Part shown: piece after piece, positions 26,898 to 37,597 of the stretch
Position numbering within the stretch: the first letter of the stretch is position 1
How the letters are laid out: each line of letters starts with the position of its first letter
NCBI RefSeq assembly: GCF_007830545.1
Contig: NZ_VLLF01000001.1
Coordinates: forward strand, 558,001-622,000
From: Roseibium hamelinense
GTDB taxonomy: Bacteria; Pseudomonadota; Alphaproteobacteria; Rhizobiales; Stappiaceae
DNA: 64,000 nt
Direction of reading: 5' to 3'
The notes under the pieces: model-generated
Seen by the model: the letters and a program-made list of their open reading frames with translations, nothing else
Databases searched by the model: none
Told to the model about the DNA's origin: nothing
Made by a program: the position numbers and the translations under genes

Positions 26898-28787
26898 ATG
26901 ACCACCGTAATGAATTCCCTGCGCGCGCCCACTGTATTTTGGCGCAAAACATTGACCGCCGTCGCCTTGGCGGCCGGATTGACTGCCCTTGCCCTTTCCG
27001 TTGGTTCAGCCAAGGCGGACGGTGACGAAATCCCGTGGAGCCACGGCATTGCTATGCATGGCGCCCCGGCTTTGCCCGCAGATTTTACATCCCTGCCCTA
27101 TGCAAATCCGGATGCGCCGAAAGGCGGCGCTCTGACTTTGGGGGTTCAAGGTACATTTGACAGTCTAAATTCTTTTATCATTCAGGGTGGCTGGACGTCG
27201 GCACGCGGCATGCGTGAGAGGCCATTCGGGAACAATATCTGGGAAAGTCTTCTAGCCCGGTCTTATGCCGAACCCTTCTCGCTTTATGGCCTGATCGCAG
27301 AACAAGTCCGCATGCCGGAAAGCCGCGAGTGGATTGAGTTCAAGCTCAATCCCAAAGCCAAGTTTTCAGACGGGACACCGGTCACGGTCGACGACATCAT
27401 CTTTTCCCTCGAGATCATACGCGACAAAGGCCGCCCGCCCTACCGCGACAGGTATGCCCAGATTGCGGAAAAGCAGGTCACTGGCCCGAACCAGCTGAAA
27501 CTGATTTTCAAAAACGGCGATAATCGCGAACTTCCGCTGCTGATTGCTCTGGCACCGATCCTGTCTAAGAAGCACACGGATGCGGAGAATTTCGACAAGT
27601 CGAGTTTGACGCCTCCAATCGGCAGCGGTCCCTACACGTTCAAGGAAATTGTGCCGGGCAGCCGGACAGTTTATGAAAAGAATCCGGATTACTGGGCCAA
27701 AGACCTGCCAATAACGGCTGGTTTTTACAATTTCGACGAAATCCGCGTCGAGTATTATCGCGACGAGACCACCCTCCAAGAGGCTTTCAAAAAGGGCCTG
27801 ATCGATGCGTTACAGTTCCGCGATCCCGCCAGGTGGGCAACCGGTTTCGATTTTCCCGCGGCCAAGAACGGCGATGTCGTGAAAGCCTCGGTGAAGCTTG
27901 GCATCCCAGCCCGATTTCAGGGCATCATGTTCAATGTCAGGCAACCGAAATTCGCCGACCTGTCTGTGCGCAAAGGCCTGCGCATGCTGTTCGATTTCGA
28001 CTGGGTAAACCGCAATCTTTATTTTGACCTTTACACCCGCACGGCGGGCTATTGGGACAATTCCATTCTGTCTTCCATTGGACAGCCCGCCAGCGATACC
28101 GAAAAAGCGCTCCTCGCTCCGTTTCCGGATGCCGTTTCTCCGGACGTTATGAATGGAACCTGGCGGCCCGCGAACGGAGACGGGTCCGGACGGGACCGCA
28201 AGGTTTTGCGGGCGGCCTTGAATGAATTCAAAAAAGCCGGATATGCGCTGGAAGGCAAACAGCTGGTCCATACCGCAACCGGACAGCCTTTGGCCTTCGA
28301 GATCATGACCAAAAACGAAGACGAGGAAAAACTCGGCCTCGCCTATTCGCGGATTCTCGAATTGCTGGGGATCAAGGCCTCGATCCGGACGGTCGATCCG
28401 TCCCAATTTGAAGACCGCCGGGTGAAACGCGAATTCGATATGGTATTCAATACCCTGACGGCTTCGCTGTCCCCCGGCGCAGAACAATACGGGCGGTGGT
28501 CGTCCGCTTCGGCAGATGCGCCTGGCTCGTTCAATACCTCTGGTGCAAAAAGTCCGGCGATTGACGCGATGATCGATGCTTTGGTGGCCGCACGCACTGA
28601 AGACGAGTTCGTATCTGCGGTCAGGGCGTTTGACCGTGTTCTGATATCCGGTGCTTATGCGGTCCCACTGTTCCATGTCTCCGAAGACTGGTTCGCATAC
28701 TGGAAGCGCGTTGTCCCACCTGAAACACATTCGCTTTACGGACACCAGTTTGACACTTGGTGGGCCGCACCAGAGTCTACCAACTGA
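26898..28787 (+). CDS. YejA-like extracellular solute-binding protein, family 5 (peptide type)
   Basis: This 629-residue family-5 periplasmic binding protein most resembles YejA-type peptide receptors (HGIAMHGAPALP, LPYANPDAPKGGALTLGVQG, FNVRQPKFADLSVRKGL, FDFDWVNRNLYF). An N-terminal signal with KTLTAVALAAGLTALALS ends near SAKAD. The ATG at 26898 is used; the ORF start at 26772 adds 42 non-signal residues. No permease or ATPase genes follow, unlike a complete yej operon, so it must use components elsewhere or serve another role. A pseudo-acyl-CoA synthetase gene starts 18 bases after its stop. Confidence 0.9.
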   Translation: MTTVMNSLRAPTVFWRKTLTAVALAAGLTALALSVGSAKADGDEIPWSHGIAMHGAPALPADFTSLPYANPDAPKGGALTLGVQGTFDSLNSFIIQGGWTSARGMRERPFGNNIWESLLARSYAEPFSLYGLIAEQVRMPESREWIEFKLNPKAKFSDGTPVTVDDIIFSLEIIRDKGRPPYRDRYAQIAEKQVTGPNQLKLIFKNGDNRELPLLIALAPILSKKHTDAENFDKSSLTPPIGSGPYTFKEIVPGSRTVYEKNPDYWAKDLPITAGFYNFDEIRVEYYRDETTLQEAFKKGLIDALQFRDPARWATGFDFPAAKNGDVVKASVKLGIPARFQGIMFNVRQPKFADLSVRKGLRMLFDFDWVNRNLYFDLYTRTAGYWDNSILSSIGQPASDTEKALLAPFPDAVSPDVMNGTWRPANGDGSGRDRKVLRAALNEFKKAGYALEGKQLVHTATGQPLAFEIMTKNEDEEKLGLAYSRILELLGIKASIRTVDPSQFEDRRVKREFDMVFNTLTASLSPGAEQYGRWSSASADAPGSFNTSGAKSPAIDAMIDALVAARTEDEFVSAVRAFDRVLISGAYAVPLFHVSEDWFAYWKRVVPPETHSLYGHQFDTWWAAPESTN

Positions 28788-28805
28788 TTGGATCGACGGA
28801 AACAC

Positions 28806-30443
28806 ATGAAAGCCACGCCAGAGACCCTTTCAGAAGACTATCATGCCGCAGGCCTTTGGGACCATAAGACACTGGACGGCCTGTTCCGGGAAACCGCAGA
28901 CCGGGCTCCCGACCGACTGGCCATTTCCGATGCGCCGAACAGGGAAAGCTGGACGGGCGGCAATCCCCGCCAGCTGACCTATGCGGAAGCCGAAAACGAG
29001 ATCAACCGGCTTGCAGCGTTCTTCCGGATGGTCGGTCTGTCGGCCGACCATGTGATCGGGCTTCAAGCCCCCAACACGGTCGATACGGTCATCGCGTTTT
29101 TGGCCGCGCTACGCGCTGACCTTGTTGTTTCGCCGCTTCCGCTTCATTGGCGCCAGAAAAATGTCTTGAGAGCGCTCAACTCGATTGGGGCCAAGGGTTT
29201 TATCGCCGCTGACCGGGTCGAAACCCGGCAGGTTGGGACAGCAGCCCGGGACGTCGCCGCAGATCTTTTCAGTTTGCGTTTCGTTTTCGGACTTGGCTCG
29301 GACATTCCCGATGGTCTGATCGATCTTGGCCCGATGCTCAAAGAGATGGGGGATGATCTGGAATTTTCCGGCAGCGAACGTACCGACAATGCAGACCATA
29401 TCGCAACCATTTGCTGGAGCCGAAGCGGTCAGGACAATATCCCGGTCACCCGCAACCACAATCACTGGCTCACCGCGGGACGCGAAACGCTCAACGCCAC
29501 AAGTCTGGCCGACGGCGCCGCGTTGCTTGTACCCTATTCGCTCAGCGGCCTAACCGGACTTGGGGCAGGACTTGTGCCATGGATAGCATGCGGTGGAAGT
29601 CTTCATCTTCATCACCCAACATCTCTTGCCGGCTTGGCGGATCATGCGAACGATATCGGCGCGGACTGCGTCTTGGCTCCCGGTCCCCTTGCCCACACGC
29701 TGGATCGCAAACTCAGCCACAGGAAAACGAAAATACTTGCGGCGTGGAATATTGCGGCCCCTCGCGCCACCAAGTTTGTCGCAAAACACCCCATTGTCGA
29801 TCTTCAAATTGCCGACGAATTCGGCCTTGTTGCCAAGGCGCGAGGACCCTCGGCAAAAGCCGGGGCCATTCCGTTGGGAAAGGCTGACGGGTCGAACGGG
29901 TGTGAAAGCGGACCAGCCCCTTTAGAAATCTCGGTTTCGGCACAAAACGATCTCTTGCCGGACGCGCCGCGCACCCTCCTCGTAAAAGGGGCCATGGTTC
30001 CAGAGACGGGATGGCATTCATTGGGCGGCGAACGTAACCTACCGGTCAATAGCGATGGGTTTCTCGAAACCGGCATCGTGGTCGAAGTCGAAGGTGACAG
30101 CCTGAACGGTTTTGGCATCCCCGGCCAGACAGCCCCAGGGTCGGGTGACCTTGAGGCCATTGACGAGATCTACGCTTCATTTCCGGGAGTGCGCGAAGCC
30201 GCCGCTTTTGTGGTTGAAGACGAAGTGCTCGGTGGCCGGCTTCAGGTTGCCCTCGTGCCGAATGCCGGGACAGTTCCGGATGCCCGAGCCTTTTTCGCAT
30301 TTCTCGACGCTGAGGGCGTTGATCTTGCCAAAATCCCGAACAGGGTTCTTGTTTTAACCGCGATCCCGCGACGGGACGATGGTAGTGTCGACCGGCAACG
30401 GCTGACCTTGCGCACCCAGCGGCTGCCTGCTGTGGTGGCCTGA
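28806..30443 (+). CDS. AMP-binding (ANL superfamily) protein lacking catalytic motifs
   Basis: This 545-residue protein has the overall shape of an acyl-CoA synthetase: an N-terminal part with LDGLFRETADRAPDRLAISD and LTYAEAENEINRLAAFFRMVG, and a C-terminal lobe FPGVREAAAFVVEDEVLGGRL. The key motifs are broken. The P-loop TSGTTGxPKG is replaced by WSRSGQDNIPVT. The YGxTE motif appears as DEFGLVAK, without Glu. The TGD region reads TGIVVEV. The catalytic A10 Lys region reads DGSVDRQ, with Ser for Lys. Adenylation activity is therefore unlikely. The next gene, 25 bases on, is a degenerate response-regulator-like protein. Family assignment is good; the role is unknown. Confidence 0.8.
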   Translation: MKATPETLSEDYHAAGLWDHKTLDGLFRETADRAPDRLAISDAPNRESWTGGNPRQLTYAEAENEINRLAAFFRMVGLSADHVIGLQAPNTVDTVIAFLAALRADLVVSPLPLHWRQKNVLRALNSIGAKGFIAADRVETRQVGTAARDVAADLFSLRFVFGLGSDIPDGLIDLGPMLKEMGDDLEFSGSERTDNADHIATICWSRSGQDNIPVTRNHNHWLTAGRETLNATSLADGAALLVPYSLSGLTGLGAGLVPWIACGGSLHLHHPTSLAGLADHANDIGADCVLAPGPLAHTLDRKLSHRKTKILAAWNIAAPRATKFVAKHPIVDLQIADEFGLVAKARGPSAKAGAIPLGKADGSNGCESGPAPLEISVSAQNDLLPDAPRTLLVKGAMVPETGWHSLGGERNLPVNSDGFLETGIVVEVEGDSLNGFGIPGQTAPGSGDLEAIDEIYASFPGVREAAAFVVEDEVLGGRLQVALVPNAGTVPDARAFFAFLDAEGVDLAKIPNRVLVLTAIPRRDDGSVDRQRLTLRTQRLPAVVA

Positions 30444-30468
30444 GACCATTTGCGGAGAGCTAATTCGG

Positions 30469-31641
30469 ATGGACCAAGACAGCTCGCTGATCTGGCAGGG
30501 CCCGGTTTGGTATGTTGGCGAACGGCCGCCAGCCTTTTCGGTGTCCGGTATGTCGGACAGGCCGGGACATATCAATCTGGCTGAGGGGGACGTTGATCCT
30601 TCCGCTGGTTTGCCAAGTGCAATCGTTGCCGATATGCCGGCCCTTGCAGGCGCCGGGGACGAGCTTACGCAAAAACTCGAAGCGGCCTTGGTGACCTTGC
30701 CGGCAGAAGCCCCACTGATCTTTTTGTCCGATGGCCGGACCCCGATCCCGAGCCGCTTCAAACCACATGGCATCCTGCCGCAAACCGTCTCGCAAACAGC
30801 GCTATTTGACCAGGTGTGCAAGCTGCAACGTGCTCTGCTGCGGTCGGAAGAGGCCCGCATACGTCGCGTCGTTTTCGGACGCATCCCCGGCTATGGAGCG
30901 GCGCCGCACTACCAAGGCACCAGCGGTTTTCTGGTGGTTGGCCTCGGTACGCGGTTTCTGGATCTTCAAGCCGCCAGCTCCCCGAAGGTCGATGTGATCG
31001 GTGCATTCAGCCCGGGCATAGCTGAAATCTTTATGTCGCAGCGCGCCTTCGACGCAGTGGTTCTCGACGGAAGCCTCGGCGACATGCTGGAAAACCTCTA
31101 CCAGATCCGGATGGACGCGCGCTTTGCATCCCTGCCCGTCATTGCATTCGCAGATCAATGGGACGACACGGCGATGCTGTTTAAGGCGGGGGCGACGGAT
31201 GTCTTGACTTCCAACGTGGTGGAAGAGGACCTGAAACGCCGGCTCTCGACAGCAATCCGTATGGGCAAGCGCCGGCGGCTGGCAGACCGGATGCTTGCGG
31301 AAAGCCACCGCTGGCTTCTTCTGCAGATGCTGAGCGGAGGTGTGCGTGAAGACGCCTATGACCACTATCTGGAGCGCGCCGGAAAGGCACTTGCCCTGCG
31401 CGGCCTTAAAATCTGCGAGATGAAACTCCTGCCGGAGAGGTTCTCCCTGCGGGCAGAAACCGTCATGATGGCGAACGACCTTTACACCACACTGCTCTCG
31501 GTCGCCGATGCGGCCAGCCGCGAGGAGGACCTTGTTTGTGTTGTGCGCGACATAGGCCCAGTGGCAGTGCTCAAGAACGAACGCGGCAGGGAGCGGCTTC
31601 AGGCGCGGATCACATCCATCTTGGGACACACGGCCCTTTGA
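30469..31641 (+). CDS. Degenerate two-receiver/GGDEF-like protein (PleD/PopA-like architecture)
   Basis: I read this 390-residue protein as two diverged receiver-like domains followed by a degenerate GGDEF-like domain. Domain one (about 10-130) has WYVGE, AIVADMPAL and PLIFLSDG strands. Domain two (about 150-270) has FLVVGLG where the acidic pair normally is, FDAVVLDGS with a possible phospho-Asp, LPVIAFAD, and KAGATDVLTSNVVEEDLKRR. The tail contains EEDLVCVVRDIGPVAVLKN at the place of the GGDEF active loop, which is lost. Such proteins can bind ligands or partners without making c-di-GMP, as Caulobacter PopA does. The assignment is from pattern only. Confidence 0.6.
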   Translation: MDQDSSLIWQGPVWYVGERPPAFSVSGMSDRPGHINLAEGDVDPSAGLPSAIVADMPALAGAGDELTQKLEAALVTLPAEAPLIFLSDGRTPIPSRFKPHGILPQTVSQTALFDQVCKLQRALLRSEEARIRRVVFGRIPGYGAAPHYQGTSGFLVVGLGTRFLDLQAASSPKVDVIGAFSPGIAEIFMSQRAFDAVVLDGSLGDMLENLYQIRMDARFASLPVIAFADQWDDTAMLFKAGATDVLTSNVVEEDLKRRLSTAIRMGKRRRLADRMLAESHRWLLLQMLSGGVREDAYDHYLERAGKALALRGLKICEMKLLPERFSLRAETVMMANDLYTTLLSVADAASREEDLVCVVRDIGPVAVLKNERGRERLQARITSILGHTAL

Positions 31642-31709
31642 GCTTGCTTGAACTGGCCGTGGCCGGGAAATTGCCTTAGGGTATCGTTACGAGAGAATGG
31701 AGTGAAGAC

Positions 31710-32384
31710 ATGACCGAAGCCGCAACGATAACGGTCGACGTGATTTCGGACGTGATGTGCCCATGGTGCTACATCGGCAAAAGGCGACTCGAAGCTGCCT
31801 TGCGCCAGGTGACAGACATCGACGTTTCCGTGCGCTGGCATCCGTATCAATTGGACGGCACCTTGCCAAAAGAAGGCAAAGACCGTCAGCAATATCTGAG
31901 TGACAAGTTTGGTGGTCTCAACAATGCGCTCAGCTTTTACCAGCAAATCGAAGCTGCTGGTGCGGAGGAAGGCATACCCTTCGCCTTTGACCGGATCAGG
32001 CTGTCGCCCAACACGCTCGACTGCCACCGGCTGATCCTGTGGGCACGCGCAGATGATCTGCAGGACGAAGTTGTGGAGCGGCTGTTCAAGGCCTATTTCA
32101 TTGACGGAAAAGATCTGACCAATCCGGAAACGCTGGTCGATGTCGCGCAGGACGCCGGCATGCAGTCCGACCTGGTCGAACAGCTTTTGGAAACAGATTC
32201 CGATTTGGAAAAGACCAAAAAATCAATTGGTCAGGCGCAGGAAATGGGCGTCACCGGCGTACCATGCTTTATCATTGATGGCCGTTTTGCAGTTGCCGGT
32301 GCCGAGAAAGCCGAAACGCTCGCAGCTGCGATCCGCCACGCGGATGAAACCCGGACAGCCGAGCCGAAACAGGCTATGCACTGA
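31710..32384 (+). CDS. DsbA-family (FrnE-like) thioredoxin-fold oxidoreductase
   Basis: This 224-residue DsbA/FrnE-type protein is cytoplasmic, as no signal peptide is seen. The active site is CPWC within ISDVMCPWCYIGKRRLE. The cis-Pro region is GVTGVPCFIIDGRFAVAGA, and TLDCHRLILWA is typical of FrnE proteins. FrnE homologues act as protein disulfide isomerases or in oxidative-stress defence. A GGAG site precedes the ATG. It is 68 bases after the receiver-like gene and could be read from the same transcript. Confidence 0.92.
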   Translation: MTEAATITVDVISDVMCPWCYIGKRRLEAALRQVTDIDVSVRWHPYQLDGTLPKEGKDRQQYLSDKFGGLNNALSFYQQIEAAGAEEGIPFAFDRIRLSPNTLDCHRLILWARADDLQDEVVERLFKAYFIDGKDLTNPETLVDVAQDAGMQSDLVEQLLETDSDLEKTKKSIGQAQEMGVTGVPCFIIDGRFAVAGAEKAETLAAAIRHADETRTAEPKQAMH

Positions 32385-32402
32385 CGGTCAGCTCTGCCCG
32401 AC

Positions 32403-32432
32403 AAAAGGGGCCCGGGATGCAGCCCGGCCCCT
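32403..32432 (-). terminator. Rho-independent terminator for the tetR side (leftward)
   Basis: AGGGGCC (32406-32412) pairs with GGCCCCT (32426-32432), with an inner CGGG/CCC pairing and one unpaired C. On the minus strand the stem is followed by TTTT (32403-32406), so it ends leftward transcription from tetR. It could also act weakly on rightward readthrough from the DsbA gene, although no T-run follows in that direction. Confidence 0.65.
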
Positions 32433-32469
32433 AACCTAAATGTGGTTGCAGGTAAAACGGCGTCGTCGT

Positions 32470-32634
32470 TTATCGAAGCGGATATTCGCGCCAGGAAGGC
32501 TCGTAAGCGCTTCCCGAGCCACCGGGACATTCGATCACGCCGCAGCGAAAGTCCGCATCGAGCCCAAAGTACTTGATGCTGCATGGCCGTCGAACGTCGG
32601 GTTTCGCTCTTTCGAAGTCTAGACATCTAGTCAG
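32470..32634 (-). pseudogene. Possible small gene or gene remnant without a normal start
   Basis: Between the tetR stop and its terminator a minus-strand frame of 54 codons is open and reads like protein: RRPCSIKYFGLDADFRCGVI, then ECPGGSGSAYEPSWREYPLR and TAA. It has three Cys and a balanced composition, unlike random readings nearby. No ATG, GTG or TTG lies before its conserved-looking part; the first codon after the upstream stop is CTG. It may be a C-terminal remnant of a lost gene, a small protein with a rare start, or chance. No family is recognised. Confidence 0.25.
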
Positions 32635-33224
32635 TCAATGAGCCAGTTCTTAATCGTTTCCTTAAGCATTTTTGCTCCGGCTGCAGCAGTGTTGCGCTCG
32701 GCACTGAGGCATTGCGCTGCAAGCGCACCCCAGACAACACAAATCAAGAATTCTGCAGCTTCTTCGGGATCGACATGTCGTGCGAGCCGTTCTGATTGCT
32801 TGTCCCGCTTAAGCACCCGCTCCGCCTTGCGAACAAGCATTTGTCTGTAGTCCTTCACGATCTGCAAATGGCGTGGTTCGATGGTTTTGCTTTGCGTCGC
32901 TGACATGACCATCAGGCATCCAGCAGGCTGTTGCGAAGGCTTGTCCGATCCTTCCATCATGGCGCTGATCACATCGACGAGCGCCTCGCTGCCCCGCCCC
33001 TGCGTTATGGACTCGATCTGATTTTCAATCGTCTCGTGATACAGCTTCAGACTGTCCAGAAACATCTCTGGCTTCTTGCCGAAAGAGTTGTAGAGGCTGG
33101 TGCGAACGAGTGACGTTGCCCGTTCGAGATCACTCAAGCTCGTTGCCTCGTACCCCCTTGTCCAGAACACCTGCATGATTGCGGCTCTCGCGGTCTCGAG
33201 ATCGAATTCCAGGCCACGCGGCAT
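32631..33224 (-). CDS. TetR/AcrR-family transcriptional repressor
   Basis: This 197-residue TetR-type regulator has an N-terminal helix-turn-helix (about 10-55: AAIMQVFWTRGYEATSLSDL, then TSLVRTSLYNSFGKK) and a C-terminal ligand/dimer domain with PAGCLMVMSATQ and AEFLICVVWGALA. The YNSFGKKPEMF phrase is seen in a subgroup that often controls neighbouring small oxidoreductases or membrane proteins. It is divergent from the MAPEG gene across 107 bases, so it probably represses that gene and itself. Confidence 0.92.
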   Translation of the reverse strand: MPRGLEFDLETARAAIMQVFWTRGYEATSLSDLERATSLVRTSLYNSFGKKPEMFLDSLKLYHETIENQIESITQGRGSEALVDVISAMMEGSDKPSQQPAGCLMVMSATQSKTIEPRHLQIVKDYRQMLVRKAERVLKRDKQSERLARHVDPEEAAEFLICVVWGALAAQCLSAERNTAAAGAKMLKETIKNWLID

Positions 33225-33331
33225 TTTGTACTACTCCAAACAAAACGATTGACTCGGCACGCTGAAAGCCATTAAGTATATTTTGTACTGATCGAGACAA
33301 TACAGCAAACCATGGTGAAAGGAAATGCAAA
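33224..33331. promoter_or_regulatory. Divergent tetR/MAPEG promoter region with a repeated nonamer
   Basis: TTTTGTACT occurs at 33224-33232, touching the tetR start codon, and again at 33281-33289. A possible MAPEG promoter has -35 TTGACT (33249-33254), a 17-base spacer and -10 TTAAGT (33272-33277). The second nonamer would then lie at the promoter start site. The copies are candidate TetR half-operators; this is inferred from position and repetition only. Confidence 0.35.
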
Positions 33332-33727
33332 ATGACCCCCGAGATGATCTCCCTTCTTGTCTTTCTAGCGACGTTCGCCGCACTGCTTCTCGCTCAACCT
33401 TTGATCTTGGCGCGGGCCAAAGGCATGCAATATGTGACCGGCAACCGTGCCCACCCGGTGGACGCAGACGCTCCGGTCGCTGGTCGTCTTGACCGGACCG
33501 TCAGAAACAGCATCGAAGCCGCCGTCCTGTTCGTCCCCCTCGTTCTGGCGACTGAGCTACTGGGAACCTCAAACGTTCTGACGCAATGGGGTGCTATTGT
33601 CTTTGTCGCCGCGCGTGTCGTGTATGCCTTAACATATCCTCTCGGCATCGTGGGTTTGCGCACACTTGCTTGGAATGCTGGCTTTGCTGCACTAGCCGCA
33701 ATGGCATTGGGATTGGTGCAGGGCTAG
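33332..33727 (+). CDS. MAPEG-family membrane protein
   Basis: This 131-residue protein with about four membrane helices belongs to the MAPEG family (microsomal glutathione transferase/leukotriene synthase-like). The family signature region is GRLDRTVRNSIEAAVLFVPL, followed by VYALTYPLGIVGLRTLAW. Bacterial members may conjugate glutathione to hydrophobic electrophiles, but many are uncharacterised. AAGGA lies upstream of the ATG. Its divergent TetR neighbour suggests induction by a small hydrophobic compound. Confidence 0.9.
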   Translation: MTPEMISLLVFLATFAALLLAQPLILARAKGMQYVTGNRAHPVDADAPVAGRLDRTVRNSIEAAVLFVPLVLATELLGTSNVLTQWGAIVFVAARVVYALTYPLGIVGLRTLAWNAGFAALAAMALGLVQG

Positions 33728-34092
33728 AATCTTCGACGAAGTTGTAAAGCGGACCTTGAAAAACAATGCTTGAAGGTCCGCATCGTCCGCTTTGCTGCCG
33801 CTCGTTCACATTGCAAGGAATGCCCGTTTTCCGTGCGCCAAACGACGGTATTCAGGACAAGGTGGAGCGCTGGTGAATAACCAATTTGCGGACGCAAAGC
33901 GGGCGATTTATGTTGCTATCAGCGCGAAGCTGGGGAAGTCGCGGTTTTTGACTTGTTTTAGATTTTTAAAACAAGTCCGAACCCCAATAGCCCTGCTGGA
34001 CCAAGAGGTTCGGCTTGATAGTTGGCTTTACGCCGACACTTGGGTCAGGGGCCGGGATCGGCCCCTTCTTTGTCATCCAGAGGCCTGTTCAA
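33728..34092. other. 365-base gene-free stretch, possibly encoding a structured RNA
   Basis: No convincing CDS is seen. The right half is rich in secondary structure on the plus strand. GACTTGTTTTA (33950-33960) pairs with TAAAACAAGTC (33967-33977). CCGAACC (33977-33983) pairs with GGTTCGG (34008-34014). A terminator follows at 34048-34072. The order of two stems and a T-run terminator fits a small non-coding RNA, but no known family is recognised and no promoter is obvious. The left part, 33728-33900, holds nothing I can name. Confidence 0.3.
34048..34072 (+). terminator. Rho-independent terminator facing eno
   Basis: GGGGCC (34048-34053), loop GGGATC, GGCCCC (34060-34065), then TTCTTTG. 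The T-rich tail is on the plus strand, so it ends rightward transcription from the MAPEG side or from a small RNA. It lies 20 bases past the eno stop, and in the eno direction the tail is not T-rich. Confidence 0.7.
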
Positions 34093-36311
<2,219 letters not shown>

Positions 36312-36551
36312 CAGATGTCCTTGGTGGGTACACTTATGCTTTGGTCGAATTGGCACGTTCAATACCGGCCTTTTGCCGGGGCCGCAACTCGCTCAGAAAC
36401 GTTCCGGTCCAAAATCATTGTATGCGTCCGGCTGTTAAACATGTCACGGTGTGGCCATGGTTTGCCCACAAACCCCTGATGTTGTTTAGTGCGCTCAGCC
36501 CGGCCACAGGTATGTCCGGGCAGCCAGACAGATGAATGAAAGACAAAATTC

Positions 36552-37445
36552 ATGATCAAGCCGATCCGAAAAGCCGTCCTGCCCGTTGCCGGACTTGGAA
36601 CGAGGTTCCTGCCCGCGACCAAGGCCGTGCCCAAGGAAATGCTGACCATCGTCGACCGGCCGATTATCCAGTATGTGGTCGATGAGGCCCATGCGGCGGG
36701 CATTGAGCACATCGTATTCGTGACGGGCCGCAACAAGACCGTTATCGCCGATCATTTCGATCGCGCATATGAGCTTGAAGAAACCCTCAAGCGGCGCGAC
36801 AAGGCCGAAGCTCTGGAACTCTTGGAAAAGCTGCGCCCGTCTGCGGGCTCAACCAGTTTCACCCGGCAACAGGAGCCGCTCGGGCTTGGACATGCCATCT
36901 GGTGCGCTCGGGAAATCATCGGCAATGAGCCCTTTGCCATTCTCCTGCCGGATGTGATTGTCAAAGCACGGCAAAGTTGCCTCAAACAGATGGTTGACGT
37001 CTACAACGAGGCCGGTGGAAATGTGATCGCGGTTGAAGAAGTCCCGATGGACCAAACCCATCAATACGGGATTGTGGAATTGGAGGCAGGCCAAACCGGA
37101 CGGGCGCAGAGAATTGCAGGCATGGTTGAAAAACCTGCTCCTGGAACAGCGCCCAGCAACCTGATGATAACAGGCCGCTACATTCTGCAGCCGGAGATCT
37201 TCGGTCTGCTATCGGGCCAGGAAACGGGAGCCGGGGGTGAAATCCAGCTGACCGACAGCATGCTCAAGCTTATGGAGTCTCAACGGTTTACCTCCGTAGA
37301 ATTCGAGGGTGAAAGTTACGATTGCGGCTCCAAGGCCGGTTTCATCAATGCAAACCTTGCCTATGCCTTGGACGACCCGAAACTGGCGGCGGAGGTGATG
37401 CCGCATCTGTCAGCATTGGTCAGCAGCCGGACCGCCGCGGAATAA
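36552..37445 (+). CDS. galU: UTP-glucose-1-phosphate uridylyltransferase
   Basis: GalU makes UDP-glucose from UTP and glucose-1-phosphate, feeding exopolysaccharide, LPS and glycolipid synthesis. The 297-residue protein begins [20 protein letters not shown] with the nucleotidyltransferase motif, then [34 protein letters not shown] and [15 protein letters not shown]. The length is normal. A 240-base spacer, in which I see no gene, divides it from divergent kdsA. Confidence 0.97.
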   Translation: MIKPIRKAVLPVAGLGTRFLPATKAVPKEMLTIVDRPIIQYVVDEAHAAGIEHIVFVTGRNKTVIADHFDRAYELEETLKRRDKAEALELLEKLRPSAGSTSFTRQQEPLGLGHAIWCAREIIGNEPFAILLPDVIVKARQSCLKQMVDVYNEAGGNVIAVEEVPMDQTHQYGIVELEAGQTGRAQRIAGMVEKPAPGTAPSNLMITGRYILQPEIFGLLSGQETGAGGEIQLTDSMLKLMESQRFTSVEFEGESYDCGSKAGFINANLAYALDDPKLAAEVMPHLSALVSSRTAAE

Positions 37446-37461
37446 TTGGCGCCGAAAGAGT

Positions 37462-37483
37462 GTCCGGCCAGATCAGGCCGGAC
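37462..37483 (+). terminator. Hairpin after galU
   Basis: GTCCGGCC (37462-37469) pairs perfectly with GGCCGGAC (37476-37483) over a six-base loop, 17 bases after the galU stop. No T-run follows (CGTTGCTC), so it may be a weak terminator or a 3'-end stabilising stem. Confidence 0.4.
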
Positions 37484-37597
37484 CGTTGCTCACATGAAAA
37501 GCTTTCCCTTTACGCAAACGTAAGATTTCGGTTGATTTCCCCATGTTTGCACGTATAGCGTGCTTTTAAAGCTGTGGTGCGGACAGGGAGATCAACC

